This document shows positions 10,232 to 19,617 of a DNA stretch of 25,501 bases, one piece after another. The first letter of the stretch is position 1. Every line of letters begins with the position of its first letter. The notes under the pieces are model-generated. The model did no database searches, was not told the origin of the DNA, and was given only the letters and a program-made list of their open reading frames with translations. Both the position numbers and the translations under genes were made by a program. Location of the stretch: contig LSSK01000683.1 in the NCBI GenBank assembly GCA_001969505.1, forward strand, positions 1-25,501, written 5' to 3'. Origin of the DNA: Zancudomyces culisetae (taxonomy: Eukaryota > Kickxellomycota > Harpellomycetes > Harpellales > Legeriomycetaceae).

Positions 10232-13200
10232 CTAAAGAATAAAGTCAAGACTATAATCAGAACAAGCAGAAGAAATAATTTCATCAGGAGTTTGTCGTAG
10301 CTGTTGACTATTATTATCAGAAGAAGAGGTATTAAAGAATGAATCAGTTAAGAAGGATTTAATAGTTGTTGTTGATTGTTGTTGTTGATCAAAGGAGTTA
10401 GTAATCAAGTCAACAAGTTTTTGGTTATCGCCATCACAAATAGATTGATGATAACTCTTCAAGACAGCTAAACAGACTTTAAGAGCTCTGGTGGGAGAAG
10501 AGGAAATAAAGAAAGAGCCGAGACAATCGGGGATTTTGGAGGGAGCAATTTGGGTAGAAGCCAACATTTCAGCAAAGTTGTCATAGGCAAAAGGAGCATC
10601 GGTGGCTATATCATCCAAGTATTCGGCTACACTGCTGAAAATAGCAATGATAACATTGGGGTCGGAATTGGAAAACAATAGTGAAGATAGTTTGGTAAAT
10701 GCAGTACAAACTAGAGCAACTTTGTCTTTTTTGAAGTCCAACATGTACTCAACCACTTTGGTTACCAAAGCAGGATAGTTCTTGGAACCCAATTCTAACA
10801 GACATTCGCGTAGTTCATTAAGATCTTGGAGTTGCAGGTACTCATTGATCATGCCTTTAGATTTACGAGAAATATCGGCATCAGAAAGCAAAGGTAAGTT
10901 ATCATCAACATTTGAAGATGATTTTGAAGAAGTGGTCGTTGGAGAGATTGGAGATTTGACGGAATTATCAGCAATGCCGGAGGCAGAAGGAGAAGTACCA
11001 AAGTTGAGATGATCAGTATCTTCAGAATGATCTAATAAAGCACTGAAAGAGTTGATACCAGAACGAGGTTTGGATAGGCCATCGGAACGAGCAGAATAAG
11101 GAGAAGCAGAAGAAGGAGTGGTTAAACCAGCAGGAGATCTCTTAGAAGAAGATGATGAAGAGGCCAAGTTTGCAGACAATAGAGAGGTAGACATACGAGG
11201 CAAAGGCTTTTGAGAATCACGTTTAGAACGGTCATCTTTCTTGGCAGAGGAGCGAGCAGATTGGTTGGAGGAGTTGAAAACACCGCCAGGAGCAAAAGTG
11301 TTGGAGAAAGTAGTGCGAGACAAATTGCCGAATTTAGAGTAGTCGGCAGGATTGCGGGAAGAAGGAAGGTCTCTTCTGGATTTGTCATAGGCTGAAGAAC
11401 GAGGATTGTTGTTGGCATTCATGTTTTGACGAGATGAAGAAGAATGCAAGCCACGGCCAGAGCTGGAGTTGCCGCGTCGCAGTTCAGATTCAATGACAGA
11501 ACGCTCTTTACTGACATCGGCATGGACTTGGGCAATGGTCTTGGGACCCAACTCCTTAACTATCCAATTGGCACGACGCAGGTCAATTACATCCATCAAC
11601 ATAAAGCGAATACGAGAATTGACATTACGATCAGCGGCAATTTCTTCAAGGCGTTTCATCACGTGATTCAAGCTTTCGGAATGTTTGTCGCCTTCCATAC
11701 GGCCACCGACAGTAGTCAGCAGACGGGAAAGAGATTCCAAGTCTTCTTCGGTATCGTTTTCCAGCAGAGTTTCAATGCATCTGCCCAACAAACGGATGGA
11801 AATGATTCCCAGCAAATACAATTCACCAACAAAGCGAACCAGACCAAGACCGCGACGCTTGATCTTCATGGCCACGTAGTATTCTTCAGACTTGATGTCG
11901 CCAGGAATTTCGACTTTCCAACCAGCCTCAAACTCTTGCTGGCATCTATTGAGCAGTACTTTTCGTACAACCATAGTACCCACAACAGCTGCAGCATTTT
12001 CGTCGTCTGGATTCTCGTAGTATTTAACAGTGTTTGGCATGTTGTCATGTAACAGCTTGGTCAGTTTGGCATACATGGCAGCAAAGACAGGCTCATCGAC
12101 TGCCTTTTCAAACAACAAAATCAAAATGATTCGAATGGCTCTAGCATCACTTTCCTTTTGCGAAACCAATGCCCATTCCAAAATATCCTTTGAAATCACT
12201 CCAAAGTTGTCTACTGTCAAAATATTAAGAAGCGATTTGATCTTGTGTTCAATAAACGAATCGGAAATTTCTGATGGATCCGATGCTGGTGTAATATTTG
12301 TTGCCTTGCGTCCCGAAAGTGCTTGAGGAACCCATCGGTTCTCTGCTCGGCTCAGTACCACTGGCTCTGCATCTGCTGCATTGGCATTGCCTCGTCCTCC
12401 TGTGCTACGGAATCCTCGAGGTCCCCGACCACTTCTCGATGATCGTCCACCTCCACCACCGCCTCCTCCTGATCGTGCACCCATTCCTTGTGATGGTCGA
12501 GTTGAGTGGTTGGATGAACTATGTTGGAATCTCTCTTCTGATGTTCGAGGTGGTTGTTTAAAGTTGGAATCAACTGGTGGCTGTTGTCTTTGACTAGGTC
12601 CTCCACCCCCTCCTCCTCCTCTTCCCATTTCCGATCGGTTTCTATTTGATGGTCGCTTGTTATCCTTTTGACCTCGCCCATCTTCTTGGCCTCCCAATTC
12701 AAATGTAAATTCTCCAACCTTAACCTTACATATCTTTCGGAATGTCTGCAAAAACTCTATTGGATATACCAAAACTCCGTTTCGTAGCTCTGGTTTATGT
12801 TTTTGTGCTTCTTCGTCTGGATATGTCTTGTTGAGAATTGTCTTTAATCCCAGCTTGATTTTTCCACTAGCCTCATGAATATCCACTTCCTCACCCTCTT
12901 CTTCTTCTTCCTCTACTTTTTCTTCCTTCTCTACTTTTTCCTCTACTATTTCTTTCTCTTCCACCTTTTCCACTACCTTTTCTTCTACTTTTTCTTTTAC
13001 CTTTTCTTCTACTTTCTCTTTTACCTTTTCTTCCTCAACCTTTTCTTCCTTTACTTTTTCTTCTACCTTTTCTTTTTCTACAACCTCTTCTACCTTTTCT
13101 TGTTTCGGTAATTCTTCAACAATTTCTTTTTTCTCTGATTGTGGTGGTTGAGCAACTGGGACAACTGGGGCAGCTGGTTTAATCTTTTCTTTTTCTTTTT

Positions 13201-15367
13201 CCTTCTCTTCGGTTTTTACGGCTACTACTACTGGTACTGGTACTGGTGTTGGTGTTGGTGTTTGTACTGGTGTTGGTACTGCTGCTTTTAGTGCTGCTGC
13301 TGCTGTTAGTGGTGGTGTCACTGTCGGTGTTGTTGTAGCTTCTGTTGGTGCCCGGATTGCAATAATCTTCTTGTTTGCTGATGGCAATGTAAAAGTATTA
13401 TCCTTATTAAAGTGGCCCAAAATCTCTGGTTGTTGTGGTTGTGGTATCGAGATTGGTATTGGGATTGGTTGTGATTTTTGGGATTGGTAAGCGTTGGGAA
13501 TAACAGGAGTCTTGATTGGAATAATATCATCTACACTCTTTTGAGCTCCTCCAACTACTCCTGTTGCTGGTGTAGCTGTTGGTGTAGCTGCAGTTCCAGT
13601 TGCAACTGCAACTGATGGAGTTGATGGGGTTGGAACTGTCGCAGAAATGATTGGTGTACTTGTCAAACTTGTTGCGTCATTTGATGTTGCAGCATTTGTG
13701 GCACCTGCTTTATGTACTTGAACCTCCTGTTTGGTCTGAGGATTAATAATCTTCAATCGGCTAGAATGTGGTGGCTTGAAATCTGATCCAACTTGCGAAA
13801 TTCGTGGTTGACCATAAGGCAACTGAGGCACTGAAGGTGGTGTTGACCCAACCACTGGCTGTTGATGATGTTGTTGGTGGTGTTGATGTTGAGCTTGTGG
13901 CATTGGCATTGATGGCATATGTGTACCAGGCTCGACTCCAGCTCCAAACACCATTCCTTGTTGTGAAATTCCATGTGTTGGGTGTCCTTGTCCTGACATT
14001 CTAGGCATCATATACTGACCTTGAGGTGCAAACCCAATATGTGATTGAGGAATTCCTGCTGTTTGATAGTATTGTGACTCGTATCCTGCGACTGGTGCTG
14101 TACCAGCAATGTGACCACCTTGGTAAAATCCACCTGGTCCCCATGGCTGGAACTGCTGTCCTATTCCTGGTGGTCCTGTTGGAATTGGTGCTACCATAGG
14201 CCCGTGTGGTGGTTGCATGTTGGTAAGAACATGTACATGGTTTGCACCTGCCACTGGGTATTGGACTGCTGCCACTTGGCCTCCAGCTTGTGTACTCATT
14301 GGGTTAATCTGTCCCCCTTGCTTATCACGCCCTGAACTTATCATTGGAATGAATCCCATTGTTCCTGGCCCATGGTGTGCATTCTGCTGTCCCCTCACAC
14401 CTATATTTGCCTGTGCTTGAACAACTGGTGATCCGTATCCTCCATTATATCCTTGCTGCTCACCATGTTGTACTGCTGGTGAGTGGAACCCTCCTGCACT
14501 GTTTGCTGTACGTCCATCTGCATGTGCAAATGATGAAAGTGGTGCTGTCGCTGTCATATATGGCGAATGACGTGAATTTGCATTTGCATTACTTTGCAAT
14601 TCTTGTCCCTCTACTCCCTCTTGTCGCCCTGACCCACTACCACTAACACTAACATTACCACTACTCACATTAACCTTACCGTGATGTCCGCCTTCTTCTG
14701 ATCCCTGGACTCCCGCTCGTGGTTGTTTGTAGTGTTGTTGTTGTTGTTGTTGACCTGCTGCTGCTCCTGTTCCTGCAACTTGTCTATTGCCGCGAGCCCT
14801 ATTGTATCCTGCTGATGCCACATTGTCTTTGGCTCCATAGTTACTTTGCTCTGGGAACTTTACTCCTTCTCCTGCTGCCTTGCTTTCCTGTGCTGTTGCC
14901 ATTATTCCTGGAATTGGAACTGGCCTTGTTTCTACTGCTTCTCTGTTTCCAAATATTGGTTTGCTAAGAAGCTTTGGAAGTAGCTTTGGCACTGCTCCAC
15001 TGAGTTCCTCAACTCCTTTTCCTCCTCTAATTGTGCTGTCTTCCTTTTCTATCTTTTTACCCCAGCTGCCAAACATTACTCCCTTCAATGGTGATGGTAC
15101 TCGATCTACTTCTGGTAGTTTAATTGCTACCTCTGCGTCTCTTGACCCCTCATCTGCTGTCTTACCGCTCTTGTTTGCTTTTTGTCCTATTGTTGCGCTA
15201 ACTCCATTTGTCGGTGCTTTGTTTGGTGCTCTTGCTGCCAAATTTGCATACGAAACGCTTGTTGCCGCTTCTTTAGGTACGTATTCTCGGTGTTGTTTTC
15301 TTTGCGAAAAGCCCTTGTTTGTATCTATTGCTTGAGTTTGTCCTTGTTGAGTAAGTTTACGATTCAT
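10232..15367 (-). CDS. Eukaryotic translation initiation factor eIF4G
   Basis: This 1711-residue scaffold of the eIF4F cap-binding complex bridges eIF4E, eIF4A and poly(A)-binding protein to load ribosomes on mRNA in the cytoplasm. Residues 1-700 are low-complexity, rich in Gly, Gln, Pro, Thr and His. Residues about 719-827 are almost pure Lys/Glu/Val repeats. An eIF4E-binding motif YPIEFLQTF sits at 868-876 (Y868, L873). A Gly/Arg/Ser-rich stretch follows. The MIF4G HEAT domain (eIF4A binding) is at about 1031-1260, with KSLLNIL, YAKLTKLL, KRRGLGLVRF and LLTTVGG; the conserved GPKTIAQVH follows it. A Ser/Arg-rich linker leads to an MA3 domain at about 1502-1640 (KGMINEYLQLQDLNELRECL to DIATDAPFAYDNFAEML). 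There is no W2 domain. Saccharomyces eIF4G is about 950 residues and lacks MA3. No intron was seen. The start codon at 15365-15367 is the first in the frame and follows AT-rich non-coding sequence. Confidence 0.93.
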   Translation of the reverse strand: MNRKLTQQGQTQAIDTNKGFSQRKQHREYVPKEAATSVSYANLAARAPNKAPTNGVSATIGQKANKSGKTADEGSRDAEVAIKLPEVDRVPSPLKGVMFGSWGKKIEKEDSTIRGGKGVEELSGAVPKLLPKLLSKPIFGNREAVETRPVPIPGIMATAQESKAAGEGVKFPEQSNYGAKDNVASAGYNRARGNRQVAGTGAAAGQQQQQQHYKQPRAGVQGSEEGGHHGKVNVSSGNVSVSGSGSGRQEGVEGQELQSNANANSRHSPYMTATAPLSSFAHADGRTANSAGGFHSPAVQHGEQQGYNGGYGSPVVQAQANIGVRGQQNAHHGPGTMGFIPMISSGRDKQGGQINPMSTQAGGQVAAVQYPVAGANHVHVLTNMQPPHGPMVAPIPTGPPGIGQQFQPWGPGGFYQGGHIAGTAPVAGYESQYYQTAGIPQSHIGFAPQGQYMMPRMSGQGHPTHGISQQGMVFGAGVEPGTHMPSMPMPQAQHQHHQQHHQQPVVGSTPPSVPQLPYGQPRISQVGSDFKPPHSSRLKIINPQTKQEVQVHKAGATNAATSNDATSLTSTPIISATVPTPSTPSVAVATGTAATPTATPATGVVGGAQKSVDDIIPIKTPVIPNAYQSQKSQPIPIPISIPQPQQPEILGHFNKDNTFTLPSANKKIIAIRAPTEATTTPTVTPPLTAAAALKAAVPTPVQTPTPTPVPVPVVVAVKTEEKEKEKEKIKPAAPVVPVAQPPQSEKKEIVEELPKQEKVEEVVEKEKVEEKVKEEKVEEEKVKEKVEEKVKEKVEEKVVEKVEEKEIVEEKVEKEEKVEEEEEEGEEVDIHEASGKIKLGLKTILNKTYPDEEAQKHKPELRNGVLVYPIEFLQTFRKICKVKVGEFTFELGGQEDGRGQKDNKRPSNRNRSEMGRGGGGGGGPSQRQQPPVDSNFKQPPRTSEERFQHSSSNHSTRPSQGMGARSGGGGGGGGRSSRSGRGPRGFRSTGGRGNANAADAEPVVLSRAENRWVPQALSGRKATNITPASDPSEISDSFIEHKIKSLLNILTVDNFGVISKDILEWALVSQKESDARAIRIILILLFEKAVDEPVFAAMYAKLTKLLHDNMPNTVKYYENPDDENAAAVVGTMVVRKVLLNRCQQEFEAGWKVEIPGDIKSEEYYVAMKIKRRGLGLVRFVGELYLLGIISIRLLGRCIETLLENDTEEDLESLSRLLTTVGGRMEGDKHSESLNHVMKRLEEIAADRNVNSRIRFMLMDVIDLRRANWIVKELGPKTIAQVHADVSKERSVIESELRRGNSSSGRGLHSSSSRQNMNANNNPRSSAYDKSRRDLPSSRNPADYSKFGNLSRTTFSNTFAPGGVFNSSNQSARSSAKKDDRSKRDSQKPLPRMSTSLLSANLASSSSSSKRSPAGLTTPSSASPYSARSDGLSKPRSGINSFSALLDHSEDTDHLNFGTSPSASGIADNSVKSPISPTTTSSKSSSNVDDNLPLLSDADISRKSKGMINEYLQLQDLNELRECLLELGSKNYPALVTKVVEYMLDFKKDKVALVCTAFTKLSSLLFSNSDPNVIIAIFSSVAEYLDDIATDAPFAYDNFAEMLASTQIAPSKIPDCLGSFFISSSPTRALKVCLAVLKSYHQSICDGDNQKLVDLITNSFDQQQQSTTTIKSFLTDSFFNTSSSDNNSQQLRQTPDEIISSACSDYSLDFIL
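12885..13210 (-). repeat. Lys/Glu-coding low-complexity tract in eIF4G
   Basis: The plus strand is nearly pure pyrimidine (cttcttc and ccttttc variants); the coding strand is GA-rich. It encodes degenerate repeats of the form EEKVKEKVEEK, about 100 residues, ending in an acidic run EEEEEGEE just before the eIF4E-binding region. Alternating charges of this kind often form long single alpha-helices or coiled coils. Confidence 0.75.
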
Positions 15368-15836
15368 TTATTTTATTCTCTGTACTCTTTTGTTTTCTTT
15401 TGTTCTTTAAATTTTTTTTGTTTTGATGGTTCTTTCCCTTTTAAATTCCTTTGGTCTACCTTTATATATATTTTTTAATCAATATCGTTATTATTAATTT
15501 GCTTTTAATATATTTGCATATACTTTTATCTAAACCTTTTATCTAAACCATTTATCTAAACATGGAGCAAGGTACAAAATAAAAAAAACCTGCAGCAATA
15601 ACTGTAGTAACAGTAAATTCTGAAAATAAAAATAATAGTAACCCGCATAACTGCTTTAAAAAAAATTTTCTCTCTTTCCTCCCATCCGAAAAAGTAAAAC
15701 TTTACTTGATTTATTCTTACCTTTTACTATTCGAAATCGTCTAATGGTATAGCCTGCAAAAGAAAGGGTTGGTTCTTTTTTTTTTTCCTTTTTGTGTGTG
15801 TGTAAATGGGAAAAATGTAGTTTTATAAAAGTTATA

Positions 15837-15974
15837 ATGAAAAACAGAAAATCTCAAGAGGATTTAATCTCTGAAGTTGAAAAAAATCTGTATAATGACG
15901 AACACCTCTTATCGTTCGTCCCTATAACTAAAGAAAGATATAAGGTTAATCTGTGTTGTTGGAAACAACTATAG
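15837..15974 (+). other. Short ATG ORF, possible first exon
   Basis: The ORF runs 45 residues from an ATG (MKNRKSQEDLISEVEKNLYN at the start). An intron-like 3' end follows: a T-rich tract, TACTAAT at 16000-16006 and acag ending at 16020, after which the frame reads QNSINLQESF. A splice from the gttaat at about 15945 would keep the frame, but that donor is poor and no further exon was found. It could equally be a chance ORF. Confidence 0.2.
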
Positions 15975-16430
15975 TTTTTTCTTTTGCTCTTTTATTTTTT
16001 ACTAATAAAAAATAATACAGCAAAATAGTATCAATTTACAAGAAAGTTTTCTTGGTATATTCCTTATATTTACTTTTTTTTTTCCTTTATTTTACTAGTT
16101 CATTTAGGACTATTTTTTTCAATTTTGGTGATAAGTGGTTGCCATTTTTTTCGTTTTTTTCTTTTTTTTACTAGTATTTTGTCAACAAAAAAAGTATATT
16201 TGGACAGGAAAAAAAAAATTTACTCTAGATTATAATTTTCGCATAAATATACCCTCCTTCATTTCTCGTTGTATAACCTTTTTTTTATTTCTAATAGCAA
16301 ATTTTGCTATTATTGCTTTTAAAAATTTAAAGCACAGAAACTAGATTGGTAGGTTAAATTTCGATTTACTTTTTAAAAAAAAAAATTTTTTTTTTCTTTG
16401 CTCCAAAACTTTTATTTTTATCTTTCTCCC

Positions 16431-16475
16431 CATCATCATCATCATCACCATCACCATCACCATCACCATCACCAT
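16431..16475 (+). repeat. CAT/CAC microsatellite
   Basis: Five CAT units are followed by alternating CAC and CAT triplets up to about 16475. No open frame of useful length runs through it on either strand (a poly-His reading continues for only about 27 codons), so it is treated as a non-coding simple repeat. Confidence 0.85.
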
Positions 16476-17630
16476 TTAATATCTCTTTCATTCACAACCT
16501 CCTTCTCCCCAACTTTATTTATTCTCACTATTTTGTTATATTAGAGTAATTTTAATGGTCAATAAACAAACTCATCATTTCAAAACACTAGCAACATCAA
16601 CGTTTTCCAAAAATGCATATACATGTATTATAAAAAATTTTCTATCTAAGCCATAGTGATTTCAATTGTGGGTTTTCCATCATTGATGTCCATTGTCCAT
16701 TTTACCACATATTTATTTCTTTAAATTATACTATCAATTTACTATTTGTCATATATTCATCATACAAGGGAAAAAAAAAATTTTTTTCTTATTTCTTTTT
16801 TTGGTTTTGTTTGTCAATAAAAAATAAAAAAATACACGTCTTTGTCTTTTTCTTGTCCTTTCATATATTTTTTTCTTTTATAAATGTAAATCAGAATAGA
16901 AATTCGCATGATCATTTTCTTTTAAAAATCTGTCTTTGAAAAAACTCCAAATTAAACACACCACACCACATTAACATAAACTTTCTCCGCCTCCTTTCTT
17001 ATTCTATCCTTTCCAAAATTCAGGAACAAAACACATCACACTTTATCAGCCCTGTAAATCACCCTAATTCTTGATTCTTTTTGGCCGCGTGTCACTGTTT
17101 ATGTTTACTCGCACTAAATAGTCTACAGCTTCCATTGAATCCCTCCCCCTCCTCCTACTCTTCCTCTTCCTAATCCTACTCCACCCCTTCCCCCACTTCA
17201 TTTCATCCGCCTCTACCATTCATTCATCTACAAATTCTTTTATATTTTTTAGCTTCAATGTTGTCATCTCCACCCTCCCCTCCCCGGCATTCAAACGTTT
17301 TCAATGTGCCACTTTTTTCCCCACCCTTTCCCAATTATTGGAACATAATGGATGACATTTAGTCATACTCATCCTAGTTTATGGTATTTAACCTACTCCT
17401 TCCCAGTAACCACAGTAACCATTTAAAAGGTAGATAAGAACTAATAAGAGATATAAGATTCAGAGTTGAGAAAAAGAAATTTTTTTGCAAGGAAATGACA
17501 AGAGTGGGGTGGTGGAGAGTGGAGGAGTGGAGGAGTGGAAATGTTGGTAATAGGGAGAACCAAGAAAAATAATATATTTGAACGCCATTTTACTTGTTTT
17601 TTTTGTTTTTCGGCCCCCTATATTTTATAC

Positions 17631-17654
17631 TCTCCTATTCTCCTATTCTCCTAT
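17631..17654 (+). repeat. Three tandem copies of an 8-bp unit
   Basis: The unit tctcctat is repeated three times without error and flanked by similar pyrimidine-rich sequence. It is non-coding. Confidence 0.8.
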
Positions 17655-17944
17655 TCCCCTCTTCCCTTTTACACAATCAATAATCAAATGCTACAAATGT
17701 TCTTTACGAAATGAGAATAAATAAAATGAATAACGTGTACCAAACAACTTGACCTATTCCTGGTCTTAAAATGTTATAACAGTAAAGCAGATTTGATAAT
17801 TTCCGCTAATGCAAGAATATGCGAACTATCTCGTAGCAATGTACTTGTAAATCACTGCGTCGTTTATTAACTAATGTGATGTAAACTTGGGTTGGAGAAA
17901 AAGATGACTTTTTTACATATACATGGTATTACACAACCCCTTGC

Positions 17945-17984
17945 TCCTTTCCTTTTTCCTTTTTCCTTTTCCTTTTCCTTTTTG
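17945..17984 (+). repeat. Pyrimidine tandem repeat (cctttt units)
   Basis: About six units of five to seven bases (cctttt and ccttttt) are in tandem. It is a pure pyrimidine tract in non-coding DNA. Such tracts can act as nucleosome-depleted promoter elements, but nothing specific ties this one to a gene. Confidence 0.75.
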
Positions 17985-18057
17985 CTCTCACCTTCTTTCC
18001 ACATCCCCGATAAAATTCCTAATTATATCCTTTCTTCAAAAATACAGTAATATTTAG

Positions 18058-18398
18058 ATAAATAATAATAACAGTAATAATAGTTTGAGAGGACACAAAG
18101 TTGCACAAAGCCTAATTGATGAAATAAATATGGTATACTTAGATATTATCATTAAACAGAAGTTTGGGATTGAAGGACTGGATTACTAAATACACCATTG
18201 GATACAATCATTCAATTTCTAGGTAATAACAGTAAACTAATTATACCTTCTTCTTGCCTTATCCATGCGAATAATCCTGAAACTACAAAATTCCAAGAAT
18301 TGCTTCCCTGTTTTCGTTTTTACCACAACCTAATATACAAAAAGTGTTGTAATGTATTAAACAAAAAAAAACAGCTTCTCATAGTATACCTGATCTGA
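18058..18398 (+). other. Two overlapping short open frames, possible exon or gene remnant
   Basis: After a tatttag acceptor-like site, 18058-18189 is open for 43 codons (an Asn/Ser run, then LRGHKVAQSLIDEINMVYLD). A second frame is open at 18174-18398 (RTGLLNTPLDTIIQFLGNNS at the start). The two overlap by 16 bases and differ by one base of frame. No ATG starts either frame and no family was recognised. A frameshifted remnant, a misassembled base or chance are all possible. Confidence 0.18.
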
Positions 18399-18930
18399 TA
18401 ATATACAAGTGCTAAAGCTTTTCTAAACCCGCTGTTGTATCCTACATTTTATTAATAATCTTGCAAGTCTGTATACTGGTTGCTCTTATACCTTTAAAAG
18501 AGACTTTTAAGCATAAGAACAATATTGCTGATTATTTTAATTTCAAAAGTTTAATTATAATATTATAGTGAATATACTGTATCCTTAAGTCGTTAAATCA
18601 AATGGATTATCAGCCTATATCTTTATAATATTCATCAAAACAAACCTTGGACAATTCAAAATCAAACATCTAATATACACCTATTCCTTACTTCAACCAC
18701 TCAAGTTTTTTATTTTATTTTGTAGTTTCTGATTCTGGTAATGTCAGGTGGATTGGGTTTGAAAATAAAGGAAAAAAAAATTGGTGGGAATCGACCACTA
18801 GTTATCCAATAAAATATCGCAATAGATTTTTTCTCGATTTGGAAATTTTTTTAGTCTTATTCAACCAAGAGTGAACAATTAAAGTGCAAAAAAAAAGGTA
18901 AAATAGTAAAATCAAGGCTTCTGCTTGTAA

Positions 18931-19206
18931 ATAGTCTTGCTATTATTACTAGTATTCAAAGATAAACAAATAAAAAAAAGGAAAAACAGGTGCATAGCGG
19001 GTGTTCATAAGGTCAAACAAATAAGAAGGAATGCTCAAAAAATCATGTCACTAGGCGGTTCTAGGTTGATTTGGACTACAAAGTCTTTCATGTTGAGATA
19101 CGATTCAGAAACTGTAGAAATACTTGTAAATTTGAAAAGAAAGCACATTAATATATTTTTTACTTTTCAAACTTTTTTTTCCCCAACTAAAACTATTCTG
19201 CATTAA
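18931..19206 (+). other. Open segment upstream of the TFIIIC-like gene, candidate 5' exon
   Basis: The frame is open from 18931. Its first in-frame ATGs are at 19045 (MSLGGSRLIWTTKSFMLRYD) and later. The stretch LIWTTKSFMLRYDSETVEIL has the rhythm of a first beta-propeller blade, which is what the downstream gene lacks. No donor that joins it in frame to the acceptor at 19617 was found, so one or more further small exons would be needed. The assignment rests on position and a weak pattern only. Confidence 0.25.
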
Positions 19207-19617
19207 ATTTGATTCTAATTGTCTATTTCGCACTCTACACGTCGTATATAAACTAAAAACCTATAAATCTATATGGTAAAAAAAAATAGAAACCGGAAGT
19301 GATAAAAGACACACCACAGTTTAATTTTACCAAAGGCACGATTATACAAGTCTCAGGTTCAGGTAAACACAAGAACTATATTGTCTCAATATTGTCTCTT
19401 TATTTTTAAAACGATCTAGATCCGACGTAATTTAACCTTAGGTAAAGTTGATTAATAATTACACTAATGTATAGATGAAATTAAAAGTATCAAATGGTTT
19501 GACGTTCGAAATGAGGAAATAAAGTAACTCTACGAGCTTACACTACATTTACTCTGAAAATAGCGTATAATACTGACAAAATTTACAAGAGTATTTGGTG
19601 ATATAATTGATTAATAG

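Larger units (their letters stand above)
15368..19617. other. 4.2 kb intergenic block without a convincing gene
   Basis: The block lies between the eIF4G start (minus) and the TFIIIC-like gene (plus), so it contains both promoters. It is very AT-rich with many T runs, and its middle (about 17100-17340, 17590-17660 and 17940-17990) is pyrimidine-rich on the plus strand. No tRNA, rRNA or known ncRNA was recognised by eye. Three short segments that could be exons are listed separately with low confidence. A replication origin, centromere or long non-coding RNA cannot be excluded by reading alone. Confidence 0.5.

Noticed and set aside
12875-13111. Plus-strand ORF rich in Phe/Leu/Tyr over the eIF4G Lys/Glu tract
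   Set aside because: It is the antisense of a GA-rich coding repeat and has no independent signal.
14880-15335. 151-codon plus-strand ORF opposite the eIF4G N-terminus
   Set aside because: It lies antisense to a clear coding frame, starts internally and shows no recognisable domain.
15730-15795. A tRNA-like stretch (box A-like tggtatagcc, a ggttggttc box B-like element and a T run)
   Set aside because: Box B is too degenerate, no acceptor or anticodon stems form by eye, and the length is too short for a tRNA.
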